From Anthostomella pinea (taxonomy: Eukaryota; Ascomycota; Sordariomycetes; Xylariales; Xylariaceae), in contig CAUWAG010000003.1 in assembly GCA_963556695.1 (NCBI GenBank), positions 5,394,001-5,458,000 of the forward strand: 64,000 bases of DNA, read 5' to 3'. The notes below the pieces were generated by a model. It did no database searches, had not been told where the DNA came from, and saw only the letters and a list, made by a program, of their open reading frames with translations. Shown here piece by piece: positions 35,981-47,441 of this stretch (its first letter is position 1; each line of letters starts with the position of its first letter). Made by a program: the position numbers and the translations under genes.

Positions 35981-37916
35981 ACATCTCACCCCCCCCTGCG
36001 GACCACCCCCCCACGGACCACTCCACACCACACCACTCTCATTCAGATGAAGCCATCTACAACCACCACAGTTGCTAAATACACTAAGGTCGTGGTGTTC
36101 TAACCATAATACAGCTCCCAGAATCCGATTCCGACCCTAAATCTTTACCAGGGACCTCTTGTGGGACCTCTTTGCCTGCAGCGGAGTCCCTATAGACCCT
36201 CCTGTTCCTCAGCTCTATTTTGGCCTCCCTTATATTAGCCATTGTGACGAATCGTTCCCCTGGTGTTGGTTTGACTGCTTTTCGAGTGGTATTAGCCTTT
36301 TTAGCCACTTGAGCCTCAAGCAGCTCACATTTGGCCCGTAGATTTGCAATGGTAGCAGCCTGAACATCCATGGCCTTGCCAGCCTTCCGCACCAACAAGC
36401 GCTCAGAGGGCCCCCCAAAGGAAGGGTCCTTTCTTTCGAGCTTTCGAGCACTCTCCCGCAAAGCCCGGCTTCCAGAGGGTGTTGTGACAATGATTTTAGC
36501 TACCATCTCGAGAAAATCTGGTGTTATGACTCGCTCGGAAGCCTTAGGGTCCCTCTGGCGTGCCCTGGCCACCCCCTTGTCTTCCAGAATCACATATTTT
36601 GACTTCAACGCCTCCGCTCTGTTGCGAGGAACAATCCCAGTCTTTTTCTAGGCAATTCTGATGTTGAGGAGCGTCATTGTGTCCTTCTGGGCCTGCTCGT
36701 AGCACTCCAAAACCTCCTCCTTAGATGGCCTGAGTCCCAGACGGCCGCTGGGCGTCTCCTGGAGTAAGGTCTTCAACCTCTTTTTCATCAAATTGAAGAC
36801 TCCCACATCTAACACCTGGACTACATGGGAACAGTGAGGTTCATAAAAGATCAACCATACTTTGTTTCTCAAGCAGGTGGCTAGGAACTCGTTATTCGTG
36901 TGGGAGTCGTGGCCATCACACACTAAAACCACCCATGTGTTGCCGTGGACCTCCCGAATGTGAGGAATAAAGATACATTGAAGCCATTCTAACGCAATGG
37001 GATTCGAGGTCCATCCATTAGGCGACATAATAAACCTCCAGTCGGTGAATTTGCCCTCGTTTTGGTTGCTAAACCACTGGCCTTGTACGTTAACCCCCTT
37101 AAGAATCACCAGCGGCGGCAAGGTCTCACCAGATCCGCTCACACACTCTAGGGCAGTTATCCATTCACCCTTCTCGACCCCTTTCTTCATAGCCACGTTG
37201 CCGGAGGCCTCGGAGACCACCCAATGGGAGTCCCCAACCCCCTGGGCGATTCCCATTTCGTCGACGTTGTACCAGCGTGCTGGCATGAGGTTAACCACGT
37301 CAGGGGCGTCACACCGATCGAAAAAAATGTTGATATTTGCCGCTATAGTACCATTCACTCGGTTGTAGTCGATAACACGAGACTTCATTATCTTGACTTC
37401 CGGGTTTCGAGACAGGAACTTGGATGCCCAATTTTCCCCTAATTCTCGAGCATCCCCGGTGGCATGGAGCATCCGCTGGGCCATGAGACGGAACTTAGAG
37501 ACCGCCAGAGAATACCCTAGCCGTGCTTGCCCCAGGGCCCAGCTTGCCAGCTTATGTTCGAGATACGGTGAGAGAGCCTGTTGGAGAGCGCTGGTCTCAT
37601 TCCGCGCTGGGGTGCCAGAGATTCGTCGGTTGACGTACGAGCGACTGATTTGCCATTCAAGGGCTGACGAGCGGACTGGAGCTCCGCGTTGGATAGCCAA
37701 AATGGCGGCTTCAGCTTTTATTTGACGGTCGTAAAATGACATCATGAGATTCAGCAGTGGATAAGGATTCAAATAGTGTGCTTTGTGAAAAAAAAGATGC
37801 AAAAGTGATGGTGTAGATGGTGGATCACCATAATCCTGGTGGTTGGTGAATTACGCGTTTGTGGGTCAGAACGCGCTGGTCCGCGGGGGGGTGGTCCGCA
37901 GGGGGGTGGGAGATGT
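35981..37916 (-). mobile_element. Pogo/Fot1-type DNA transposon
   Basis: 1936-bp element with ~40-bp terminal inverted repeats (starting ACATCTC, then C-rich with TGCGGACCACCCCCCC; three mismatches between ends) and a TA target duplication (35979-35980 and 37917-37918). The uninterrupted sequence in LINE copy 2 near 42757 (CTTCTTGATATCTAGG) shows the empty site, confirming the boundaries. It encodes one DDE transposase frame on the minus strand. Confidence 0.9.
36084..37745 (-). pseudogene. Pogo/Fot1 transposase with one nonsense codon
   Basis: Transposase of about 553 codons, starting MMSFYDRQIKAEAA at 37745. The N-terminal helix-turn-helix region (EWQISRSYVNRRISG) and CENP-B-like DNA-binding part are followed by the DDE_1 catalytic core: RWYNVDEMGIAQG (first Asp), VLVCDGHDSHTNNEF (second Asp) and EPHCSHVVQVLDVGVFNLMK (third Asp). 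A TAG at 36648-36650 interrupts NIRIA...KKTGIVPRN; related transposases normally have Trp here, so TGG to TAG by a G-to-A change is likely. The frame then stays open for 188 codons to the natural stop at 36084. Cut there, the protein keeps the catalytic core and loses a basic C-terminal tail. Confidence 0.85.
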
Positions 37917-38420
37917 TATCTAGGTTCTGATTGGTCTTTCCACCATTAGTTGAACTCTTTCTTGCCCTTTCTTTTGAGATCTTTCTTGACCTAAGAGATT
38001 ATAAAAAGGTTTATTGTGTCTGTTTCTAGCATGGTACCCCCTTTTGTTAGTGTGTCGGCAGCTTCGTTGCCATCAATATCTCTGTGTCCAGGAATCCACT
38101 TGACGGTCACTCCAGGAGTGTGTGCTGTGGCAAGTTCTTGAAATCGTAGAAAAATGTTCTGTGATGTCTCGGGTGGAGTCCCATTGAGCCCATCTACCAC
38201 TGACGTGTTGTCCAGGCAGACATATAGCTGTTTTCCGTGTCCAATTGCCCTGGCTGCTGCGAGACCTTGGAGAGCACCATGGACTTCAGCATTTACTACT
38301 TCTGTTTGGAGAAGTCTGCCCTTTTCCCGGTATACTTCTTGTGTAGTGCCGCCTTTCCTGATGGTATAACCCCATCCAGCTAGACGAATCTAAGTTCTAG
38401 TACTGTTCCTACAGGAAAAT

Positions 38421-38441
38421 GGGGGGGGGGGGGGGGGGGGG
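38421..38441 (+). repeat. Poly-G tract
   Basis: An uninterrupted run of 21 G, just right of LINE copy 1 and its target duplication. It may form G-quadruplex structure or reflect assembly uncertainty; its exact length should not be trusted. Confidence 0.8.
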
Positions 38442-39060
38442 CGAGTTGTGTCGATTAGGATCGGGAATGCGGGTCGAACGTATTCCTTCAATTCTATTTC
38501 TATCAAGAAGGGGGAGCAAGTTGTGTCAATTAGGATCAGGGATGCTGGGCGAATGTATTCCTTCAGGCCTCGTACACTTACCGACTCACTTCCCGTCGCC
38601 TGAGTCCTGCTTCTTTATGTACTTACCACCTCAACGTCGTGCGAGGCCCGGCAGCTTCGATGCTTCCTTTCAGGCAAATGCTGGGCGAATGTATTCCTTT
38701 AGTCTACGCGAAAACCACCTGCGGGCAAATTGGGGCTTCCGAGAGCCGTGCGTGACCCCTATCAGCCCCTGAATGTGGCTACGCGGTCCGGGGGCACGTC
38801 GGCGCTCGGAGGCCCTATTCTTCCGTGCCTGCGTCGGCTGTTTCTATAAAAAGGGTGGAGAAAGTTGTGTCAATTATCAGGGTATCGGCCTCCCATCGGT
38901 CCGCTCTCCGACTCATTGTAGGGGCGAATGTATTCCTTTAACCTTAGGTGCTATTTCTATAAAAAGGGTGGAGCAAGTTGTGTCAATTAGGTTCAGGGAT
39001 GCTAGGCGAATGTATTCCTTTAGACCTCGTACACTTACCGACTCACTTCCCGGCCGGGTC
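38442..39060. repeat. Duplicated RING-gene 3' flank blocks
   Basis: A block reading GGAGCAAGTTGTGTCAATTAGG, then ATGCTGGGCGAATGTATTCC, CTCGTACACTTACCGACTCA and ACTTACCACCTCAACGTC occurs at about 38508-38640 and again at about 38958-39093, with partial copies near 38441-38490, 38670-38700, 38855-38940 and 35411-35456. The right copy overlaps the last codons of the RING gene (TAA at 39077-39079), so the blocks are duplications of that gene's 3' end. Confidence 0.65.
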
Positions 39061-39076
39061 CTGCTCATCTATGTAC

Positions 39077-39877
39077 TTACCACCTCAACGTCCGCTCCCG
39101 GACTTCGTGACGCATGATCTCAACGTTGCGGGCAAACATCAGCCTAGCGCCCTGAACTAGCCGCTCGTCGTCATCCGAGCGGTAGTTCTCGAACCCGACC
39201 TGCGGGAACAGCAATTCCTCGAGCCGCTCGATCTGGTAGTCCGTCTGGGCCCGGACGCAGGCCTCGCACTCACCTGGCACACTGCCGCCCTCCGGGATCG
39301 TCCAAGGTATCTGGTCCGAGCGGCTGAGCTGGGGGCTGTACTGCTTGGGGGCCAGGTAGTGACCGCAGTTCCGAGCCGGGTGGTAAAGCTCGAACCGGCA
39401 CTGCGGACATGTCGGGACCTCTCCTGAGACGTCCTTGGACGATAACCAGGTGTCGAGACACCGGCTGCCGAACATGTGGCCGCAGGGTAGAACCGCCAGG
39501 GGCTCGACCATGCTCTCAACCACTGGATCGGGGCCGAGCCCGGGTCGCAGGGCCGACTCATTTGCCGGCATTTCGAGAGTGCAGTCAGCGCAGATGGTGC
39601 AGGTGAGGTCGACGACTACGGGGTGGCCGTTGAGATCGTAGGGGTGGTCAAAGTAGAGCGCGATATCGCCAAAAAGCGAGATTTCGCTGTTGGTCAGTCG
39701 GCAGATGGGGCTGGGCGCTGGGCGCTCGACGCGGACGAGGCCGGGAGGGGGACCGGATGGCAGGCTTACATGGTAGGCGTGGAACGGCACGCCTGGGGGG
39801 GATGAGGGCCTCATACCAATTTGGAGCGGAAAGTACGAGGATGCTTCATATGGTGGAGGTGACATCGAGTAGTCCAT
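39077..39877 (-). CDS. RING-type zinc finger protein
   Basis: 266-residue protein, likely an E3 ubiquitin ligase. ATG at 39877 (MDYSMSPPPYEASSYFP). Upstream on the minus strand is an intron-like acceptor (TTTTCAG), so a spliced 5' UTR is possible; the longer in-frame extension to 40171 lacks coding character. The proline-rich N-terminus is followed by a RING: CTICADC (first pair), a 25-residue spacer, VLPCGHMFGSRCLDTWLSS and PTCPQCRFEL, then NCGHYLAP and a charged C-terminal helix DYQIERLEELLFPQ. The same layout (PCGHxFGxxCLxxW, CPxCR, CGH) recurs in the gene starting at 63333, so the two belong to one fungal RING family. It survives within a transposon island, and its 3' end is duplicated downstream. 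Confidence 0.78.
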   Translation of the reverse strand: MDYSMSPPPYEASSYFPLQIGMRPSSPPGVPFHAYHVSLPSGPPPGLVRVERPAPSPICRLTNSEISLFGDIALYFDHPYDLNGHPVVVDLTCTICADCTLEMPANESALRPGLGPDPVVESMVEPLAVLPCGHMFGSRCLDTWLSSKDVSGEVPTCPQCRFELYHPARNCGHYLAPKQYSPQLSRSDQIPWTIPEGGSVPGECEACVRAQTDYQIERLEELLFPQVGFENYRSDDDERLVQGARLMFARNVEIMRHEVRERTLRW

Positions 39878-40848
39878 CTCGACCTGGAGACAGCCTGAAA
39901 ATAAGGATAGAGCTAGGGAAGCAGAACAACAATTCGTGGAGTTGAAGATTGGAGGGGACTTAGGAAAATAATCCTTTATCTTCAACTGCACGGTAATACT
40001 TACACGTTGCAGACAAGTGTGTGTAGGCTGAACTGGGATCGAGAGTATCTGTAGACGGAGGAGGATGCCATAGGTCTTATAGTCAACAATGTGGTTGTGC
40101 GGGATCAAAGGGAACCAAAGAGAACAATAGGCTTTGTTACTGCAGTAATAATTTCCCTCTCTTCTGTTCAAGGCGTAGTCCTTAGTGTGAAGTTGTTAAT
40201 TCTTTGTGTGATAGTGCTGAGAGTTCGAAGCTGAAGAATATGATGCTTTGTCGTTGCTAGTATAGGCTGGGGTCCATTGTGTTGTTCATTAGATGTTACT
40301 ACATGCGATAATGTCCTTCGAGCATGATTCTAGACATTCAATCAGGTCAGTTCACTTGTTTGCCCTACGCCGCTCAAGGGCACTACCCATATGATGTGCC
40401 AATAAGACTCGGAGCTACTTCCTGATTTGTAAGTCCTTGCTTCAGATACGATTGTTGCTGGACGGTCATGTTTCTCGGATCGAACACTTCGCTCTCATTT
40501 GCATGATTGGGCACCTTTTCTCAGGTATGGCATGGCCCTTTGTGCTCGCCCAGCTGACAATAGACTTGCACCACAAAGACCGCATATTGTAAGATACTTT
40601 GGCTGGAAACTCTCTACTAGATGTACCCATATGTCATGATGTCATGATGAGTACCTCAATGGCTACTCGCACGGAAAGTCATTCGAGCGTTCCTACCATC
40701 TTAGACTGCTGTGCGGTGACCTCTGACCTCAAGGCGGCAGCTGCGAGCTGAATCGACTCGAAAGATGCCTCCAACCACAACAATAGCAAGAGTTTTGCCT
40801 CAGCACAGGTTCCTCCAATGCTCCCGTATTAAGTTGGCCTTGTAGTAC
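39878..40848. other. Intergenic, RING gene promoter side
   Basis: Contains the presumed 5' UTR intron and promoter of the RING gene. No further gene recognised. Confidence 0.4.
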
Positions 40849-41590
40849 TCAGCTGTGTCCGTCTAGTAACATATCTACAACCCAAGACCTGCTGTTCGGC
40901 TGCTTCCCATGTGTCATGATCGATGCATTCACCAGCGGCGTCTTGCCATCCTCAATGACAGCATCCTCCTCTGCTAGCCTGTCGCTTATCTCAAGGCCTC
41001 GATCGGGCCAGGTGATCGACTGCGGCCCGTAGCCCTCGTGGGTGTACCCAGAGCAATGAAGCTTGGGTTGTGTGCACTCAATCGTATTGAGCAACATGCG
41101 ACATCCACAGTTCTCACCCTTGTGGCCTAGTTCGAGGCGGTAGCTATCTGCGGAAGTTGATGGCGGCAGTGGTGGGCCATGGGTCATAAGTGTGTCGACT
41201 CCTTGTGGTACCGGGTTCTGTCCGTCGTTGAATCGGTCCTCGTCTGCAGAATAAGGAAAAGCATAGCCATTGAAGTCGGTGGTGTAGAAAGCTCCTCCGC
41301 CTTCGCGGGCTCTTCAAGGTCATCGTCCTCGTCGAGATTCTCGGCCCATCATTTTGGATCCAGAGAGACATCGTGGTCACCGGCGATGACCGGCTTCAGC
41401 TGGGCACCTACAGATCTGATGTTTTCGATTGATATCAACGGTAGTTGCCCAGCCCGCCGATCATGATCAAGTCTCCGCAATGAAGGACGACGTCTTCCTT
41501 GGGGCATTCACTGGGGAACGCGTCATCGTGGGTGTCTAAAAGGATAGACGTTCGACGGACCAGTTTGGGCTGGCGAGTACCTCTAGAATA
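40849..41590 (-). pseudogene. Calcineurin-like phosphoesterase relic
   Basis: Decayed metallophosphoesterase. Motifs in family order are DTHDDAF (D-x-H), DVVLHCGDL (GD), VIAGDHDVSLDP (in place of GNHD), and CSGYTHEGYG (in place of GHxHEGYG), followed by EDAVIEDGKTPLVNASIM and SRSWVVDMLLDG at the C-terminus. In-frame stops after GGLGNY and frame changes between segments prevent translation as one protein, and two metal-ligand motifs are altered. The last exon-like ORF (40849-41187) is still open. This family (fungal Ser/Thr phosphatase-like proteins) is of unknown substrate. Confidence 0.65.
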
Positions 41591-42079
41591 GTCGACATCC
41601 TTATCAAGCAATCCATAGCCTTCTGATTCTGACTGGTCAGGACTCCGTCAGGAACAGCAACCTCAGCACCTGCAGCTGCCACGAGGGAGACTACCACCAG
41701 AGGGGAACAGATCGACTTGGATTTTCGATTTTACGAGTCTATTCGTCGCTCGATGAGATCATATCGTCTGGAAACATCATACCTGACCCCACGAGAGATA
41801 TTTCACATGTGGCAAAGCTGCGCGTCGAGGCCTGGCCCTGGGCTGTCGTCGTCACTCGGACCTGGAAGCCGATATCATGTACCAACACCGCTCCCCCCTA
41901 ACGCCGGTCTTCGGTCTCAATGGACAAAAGGAATTCATATATAAGGTGGTCGTGTCCGATGCTCCAACACCTAGCTGTTCGACATCAGCCCTCCCGATTT
42001 TCAAGGCGGCGTTAACCGCTGGTGCCGGTCTACTGTCATGCTTCAGATCTAGTCGCTCAATATTGGTTCCATTATCCCT

Positions 42080-42415
42080 AAGTCAGCCTTTATTTTCGCC
42101 AGCCTGCTGGCTGTTGCGGCTTCCATGCCAGTGTCTCAGGTTCAAAACCGCGGCACAGCCGCCCCAAGTACTAACATAATCTCCACCCAAGTCCACACGA
42201 CCAATATCAGCATCGAGGTGGCGGAACCCATTCTCTGCAACGGGGCGGCGGCGGCAGGGTGCATAGCCGTGACCGAGGAGGACAACGGCCTCCATGACGG
42301 CGGAAAGGGCGTCAAGCTCACGAATGGTGGCAGCTCACCAGCAGCCAGTTTATATACTGGAATTCGAATTTGCAGCGGACTGCTGAAAGGCGCCCCTGTC
42401 GATCTGATCCTTTAA
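42080..42415 (+). pseudogene. Small secreted protein relic, cut by LINE copy 2
   Basis: Open frame reading KSAFIFASLLAVAASMPVSQ, a clear signal-peptide hydrophobic core, followed by about 85 residues rich in Thr, Ala and Gly with two cysteines (ILCNG, AGCIAV). No ATG precedes the Lys; the preceding in-frame codons lead back to a TAG, so the start is lost or lies in an unseen exon. The frame runs into LINE sequence at about 42401 and stops within it, so the natural C-terminus is missing. It may have been a small secreted protein; family not recognised. Confidence 0.4.
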
Positions 42416-42855
42416 AAACAGCTATCTATCGGGGGCAGATTGATGAGAAGAACTTGCTCTTCTCTACAAATCTTGTCCATTCCGCGCTCCTCTCCCCAAA
42501 TATGTAAACAGGCTGTCCTAGGCGAGTACCTGGACAGCAGTCAGTTTTTCCTAAGCCTTTCGTAAAAAAAATTATGTTGTGGTGTTTTCTTTTTACCGTA
42601 GTTGTAATGGTCATTCGAGTCTGTATGCCCGAAACGTTCATGGTATCCAGCAAAGTCGCCATGTCCAGATCTGGCCGCTAAAAATCTGTGTAAAGTGCTC
42701 CTTTCGAAAGATATGAAGTTCCTCTTGGTTACTGTATGTGAGTATACTTCTTGATATCTAGGTTTTAATTGACCTTCCCACCATTGATCGAATCCTCTCT
42801 TGCCCTCCCTCTTGAGATCTCTCTTTATTTAAGAGATTGTGGGAAGGTTTATTGC

Positions 42856-43281
42856 TTACGTTTCTAGCATAGTACCCTCTTTTGTTAGTACGTCAGCAGC
42901 TTCGTTGCTATCGATGTCTCTGTGTCCAGGGATCCACTTGACGGTTACCCCAGGAGTGTGTGCTGTAGCGAGTTCTTGGAATCGTAGAAAAATGTTCTGT
43001 GATGTCTCGGGTGGAGTCCCATTGAGCCCATCTACCACTGATGTGTTGTCCAGGCAGACATATAGCTGTTTTCCGTGTCCAATTGCCCTGGCTGCTGCAA
43101 GACCTTGGAGAGCACCATGGACTTCAGCATCTACTACTTCTGCTTGGAGAAGTCTGCCCTTTCCCCGGTATACTTCTTGTGTAGTGCCGCCTTTCCTGAT
43201 GGTATAACCCCATCCAGTGCGGGTTGCGCCTTGGTCATCCAATTGTGATCCATCTGAGTAGATGACAAGGTCAGTGTTCAT
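42856..43281 (-). pseudogene. LINE copy 2 RNase H domain
   Basis: Open segment with RNase H features: LVIYSDGSQLDDQG (first Asp), AEVHGALQGLAAAR (Glu), LDNTSVVDGL (Asp) and WIPGHRDIDSNEAADVLTKE (His and Asp). It is the C-terminal enzymatic domain of LINE ORF2. An almost identical segment is present in LINE copy 1. Confidence 0.8.
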
Positions 43282-43581
43282 GTTTCTCTCTTGTAGCCAT
43301 TGCTTGAAGAGCTCTGTTTCTTTGTCTTTGTCTTTGCGGATTAGGCGCTTCTTCCATGATGGCCTGGTAAGTATTGGTCTCTGGAAGTCAGGGACTAGTT
43401 GGAAGCTCCTTTGTAGCCTTGTTGGATCCTTGCGAGCTTGTATTTGGAGCCTGCCAACCAGAGGGTGTCTCTGATCTATTCGTCCTAGTCGGAGGCCGTG
43501 ACGTCGTCTTATTGACTCTGCAAGAACTCCTGCTGGGGGAATCTGCGATTCAAAGTGTAAGATATGTCCAGGGTGTGTTTT

Positions 43582-45294
43582 CTAGACTGGCAAGATAGCC
43601 CTGATCGCCGTTCGTAGTACGGCATCTATTGTTCCAAGAAGCCCCTTAATGCGACATGCTGATGTCCCACCTAAGCTCCCAGCTTTCTCGATTCCTGGGT
43701 ACCAGGCCTCCAGGCCATGTGTGAGAATAAGAATAACACAAGCTTTCACAGCCCTCTTGGTTGACTTTACTGGAAGTCCTTTGACTGTGTTGCATAGTCC
43801 TCGAAGGTGATTTGCTACCCTACTAGCTTTCTTGGCCCAGTGAGAAACATGGTCTTTGAAGTTTAGTTTCCTATCCAGAAGGACACCCAGCCATCGCATG
43901 GAGTTCTTTGCTGTTCTGTTTATTGTCCCGTGGCGGACCGGAGGATTGTCTGAGTTCTTTTTCCGTGAGAAGTGCATGATCTCGGTTTTGTCGGGATCAA
44001 ATTCAATAGCATTGTTATGTCCCTATTGATTGAGCAGGTAAAGATTTTCAGAAGCCTCTTTGGCTATTTCTTTAGGGTCCTTTCCAATACAGAGAGTTGC
44101 TAGGTCATCTGCATATCCAAAGTGTCTCCTTTTCATACCGAGTCGGGCACAGATTGGCTCTGTATATAGCATATAAAGGATTGGAGAAACTGGTGAGCCT
44201 TGTGGTAGCCCACAAGTGAGAGCTTTTATGTCAGTCACAATACCTTCAAACTGAACTCTTGCAGACCGTTCAGACATGAATGACTGGACCCATCTTATGA
44301 GAAAGTCTGGCCAGCCCTGTTCTCTCATGCGAACCACCAGCCGTCCCATTAGGGCAGCGTCGAAGGCCCCTGTCACATCTGCTGTGACTACTGTTGCAAC
44401 AAGGCCTTGGTCAAGGGCCTGCTCAATATCGTGTATGAGTGCAGCTACCAAGTCGGCGACAGAGCGCTTTGGCAGAGCTCCAAAATGTTGTGGAGCTAGA
44501 ATTCTAAGTTTGATAACAAACCAGGCAATTCTTTTTGTAATGAGTCGTTCTAGGCCTTTACTAAGACATGATAATAGCGATATTGGTCTGTAGGCCCTGG
44601 GGTTAGAGTAGTCTTTCTTGCCTGGCTTTGGGATCATCACTACCTCAGCTACTTTGAATGGTTTAGGGTGGTGTCCAATCTGTAGACAGGTCTGGAAAAG
44701 GGCTCTGATATGCTCCACAATGACTGGCCAGCAAGCTTTCAGAATCCGTACTGTGAGGGTGTCTACTCCTGGGGAGTTGCTCTTGGTCCCTATAGTGCAC
44801 CCTTCAGCCTTTTCTAGTCCGACATGGTATTCAAGGGGGATGTGTGGCTTGGCTTGTGTGATCTGAGCAGACCAGGGGTCGATAATATCGTTGTCTGGGG
44901 TACTTTGTTCAAGCGTGGCTAAGCGTAGTGCATTTGCCTTGCTCTTTTGTGACTCAAAGATTTGGTCCCATATGATGATTGGGGGGGAACGCAATCCTGC
45001 TGACAGCTTGTGCCAGGAAACAATTCTGTACAGGTCTTTTGGTTCAGTCGCTGAATCAATTAGAGTCTGCCAGTACTCTCTCTTAGCTTTTCGGACCACA
45101 CAACGAAATTCCTGTCGGGCTGAATTTCGCCCTTCTTGGCTTGTGGTCTGTTTAGAAAGGGCCCTGTATGTCTGAACAGCTGCTTTGCAGTCATCATTCC
45201 ACCAACCAGTGGGCCTAGATTGACAGGGCTTCTTGCCCACTGTCCTGATACAGCCTTGAATCATATTGATCAAGCTTTGTGTAAAGGTATCCAC
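43582..45294 (-). pseudogene. LINE copy 2 reverse transcriptase
   Basis: Reverse-transcriptase domain of ORF2. Motifs run PFKVAEVVMIPKPGKKDYSN, RAYRPISLLSCLSKGLERL, VTADVTGAFDAALMGRLV (first Asp), CGLPQGSPVSPILYMLY, FGYADDLATLC (catalytic YADD) and MRWLGVLLDRKLNFKDHV. A TAG at 44023-44025 stands where related copies have TGG (copy 4 reads NQWGHNN), and another stop follows RAILPV at 43582. The catalytic residues are intact, so loss of function comes from stops. Confidence 0.85.
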
Positions 45295-45465
45295 CTGGCC
45301 AGGGGATACACCCAGCCGGGGGAGTTCATGAATCCTGGTTTGGACATTGTCTGCCAGCTCTTGTAGTTTATTGTCTGGTACTATCCAATGATTGGCCTTA
45401 GAAACTCGGTCCCGATCTCCCTGAATTGGAATAACTATTCGTAATGTCTTATGATCTGAGGTGCA

Positions 45466-46062
45466 CTAAAGTGCATCATTGACTGAGGCTTCAGCCATGG
45501 GGATATCTGAGAACACCAGATCCAGTACATTTCCATCGTCATGTGTTGGGACATCTGGTTCAGAAATCAGATCCAGTCCGTGGTCTGCCATAGTCTGTGC
45601 CAGTATGACGCCACCATGATATCCTGGATTGCTCGAGTCCCAGGATGTGTCGCCAGCATTAAAATCTCCAGCTATAACACAGCCAAAAGGTAGAGTCCAT
45701 ACTTCCAGAATATCATCCACTTCCTGTGGGTTATCACATGGCCGGTAGACATTGGCAAATGTGATGCCATGTACCTTGACCCAGGTGATGTCTCGTGTAG
45801 CATAGGGCCGAAGTTGATCCGCTTAAAGGTGTTTTCTCACATAGATGAGAGATCTGGGCCGTGTACTGTCGCTGTCCCAGGAATCCACTGGGGAATATAT
45901 ATTGTAATTGGGGTGTGTCTTTACTCCTATTCTCCTGCCTGGTGGTATGCCAACCCAGGGCTCTTGCATCAGAATGATGTCTGCTTGTTCTCCTTTGTAG
46001 TCAGCCAGGTTGATGGCTAACTCTGTAGGGCCTGCACTCTTTTGTCCTCCTGCTGTATTCAC
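45466..46062 (-). pseudogene. LINE copy 2 AP endonuclease region
   Basis: Two open pieces of an apurinic endonuclease-like domain: ADIILMQEPWVGIPPGRR (catalytic Glu in QEPW) and VIAGDFNAGDTSWDSSN (GDFNA), then VLDLVFSD. A stop after VNDAL (45466) precedes CTSDHKTLRI, the SDH catalytic motif. This nuclease makes the target nick in non-LTR retrotransposition. Confidence 0.75.
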
Positions 46063-46516
46063 AGAATGGATGACTAGATGCCTGTGTCAATGTGTTTTAT
46101 TTGATGTACCTAGCATTGACTGACGACAATGGTGTCGGCATCCTTGGGATGAGCTGTATCTGTTGTGTCGATTTGCATTGTGGTGTCTTCGTTATTATTG
46201 TTAGGTGTTGACCCAGCTTGGTTTCTGCCTGTTTCATTGAAGGCCCTGGATCTGGCTCTTTCTCCGGCCAGCCTTATTTCCTGGATTGCTCCTATGTGTG
46301 CTTATAGATGATACCTTTCACAACTTTGGGGCGTACAGGGCATTTGTCGAAGTCGGCAGCATGAGGCCCCTTATAGTTGACACACTTTAGGATTGGTTTT
46401 TTGCACTCCTCCTGGTGTATTGTGCTGGCGCAATGTGCACATATTTGCTTTTCACATCAGTAGTTTCTATCATGGTATCTGAAGCAGCTAGCACACTGGT
46501 GAACCTTGGGGGTGTG

Positions 46517-47238
46517 TTAAATATGCCTTAAGGTCATTGAGTGGGTAAAAAGCGTGAATGGTTTCCTTGCTGCACTGGGCAGAGAGATTATCCCCGTGGT
46601 TTCTGGATCAGAATCAGTCGTGTTCTTTGAGAGTATGTACCTCAGAGGTCTGTCGCCTGTTTGGGCTTCAACTTCATTGGCAACAACAGTGTCGGTAATA
46701 TCGATTATGAACCCTTCTGTACTGATGACCTTTCTTGGGCATCCATCGACCTTGTAATGATGCCAGACTGTGTGGGTCTCAATCTTTTGTGCCTTGAGAA
46801 TGTCGGCAATTTCTTCTTGGAAAGCCAGAAGCTTAGCCTGAGTTGGCTTGTCCCTTGGGTGTAAGGTAAATCCAGAAGGACACCGTGTCACTTCTCTAAG
46901 CTCCTGAGGGTGGAGCTTAAGTCTTCTGTTCAGTGTAAACTTGATTCCATAAGGCTCTAAGTGGCTATTATCCATGCGGACAAAGACCCGGAGGTCATCC
47001 TGCTTCTTCTTCAGTTGGTTGGCAGTGATGAGGGCGCCAGGCTGTGTTTTCTTCATGGTAGTGTTGACTGTCCATGGATGCTGTCGTTGGCCAGAGGAGA
47101 CAGCTTGGGCGAAGGTCATGGTGGGCTTCCCTATCCCTGTCCCGCCAGGAGTGGTCTTTCTTTTGGGCGGATCTCGGGTTTCTAGCCACTCATTCAGGCA
47201 TTTGGAGAAGAAAGCGCTGAACTCCTTGGCATAAGAGT
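46517..47238 (-). pseudogene. LINE copy 2 ORF1 (3' part)
   Basis: Continuation of ORF1 left of the copia insertion: KEFSAFFSKCLNEWLETRDP, then MTFAQAVSSG and LTANQLKKK-like text, FVRMDNSHLEPYGIKFTLN and CPSGFTLHPRDKPTQAKLL, ending at a TAA (46517). Beyond it, in frame but past the stop, lies a Cys/His region (HQCASCFRYHDRN, CAHCAST, CVNYKGPHAADFDKCP) typical of the zinc knuckles of fungal LINE ORF1 proteins, with one further TGA. The protein would bind LINE RNA. Confidence 0.75.
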
Positions 47239-47243
47239 ATAGT

Positions 47244-47441
47244 TGTTGGATTCTGGGCTACGTTAGCCCATCCATAGTCATCCTTCAGGATCACCATCCC
47301 CATTTGTGACTCTGTCACATACGTGGCCAATATAAGGCCACGTATCCTTTCCTTTAGTATCTTGGATATATATAGGGCCATTCTGGCCGCTCCAGAGTAG
47401 CTGGAATTCCTCTCCTTAATAGAACACTTTGAAATCTAACA
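47244..47441 (+). repeat. Copia 5' LTR
   Basis: 198-bp LTR, TG...CA ends, with a TATATATAG box near 47368. It contains the inverted pair ACGTGGCCAATATAAGGCCACGT. Differs from the 3' LTR at two positions. Confidence 0.9.

Larger units (their letters stand above)
35457..38378 (-). mobile_element. LINE copy 1 (5'-truncated, split by Pogo element)
   Basis: 3' part of a Tad/I-like LINE: the end of the RNase H domain (PGVTVKWIPGHRDIDGNEAA), a C-terminal Cys/His segment (RFGHTDLNDHCSCGEKKTPQ) and the 3' UTR, with an AATC-repeat tail at 35457-35470. It is flanked by the 15-bp duplication GCTAGACGAATCTAA (35442-35456 and 38379-38393). A 1936-bp DNA transposon (35981-37916) splits it; without that, the copy is about 1 kb. 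The truncated 5' end is typical of target-primed reverse transcription. Confidence 0.87.
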
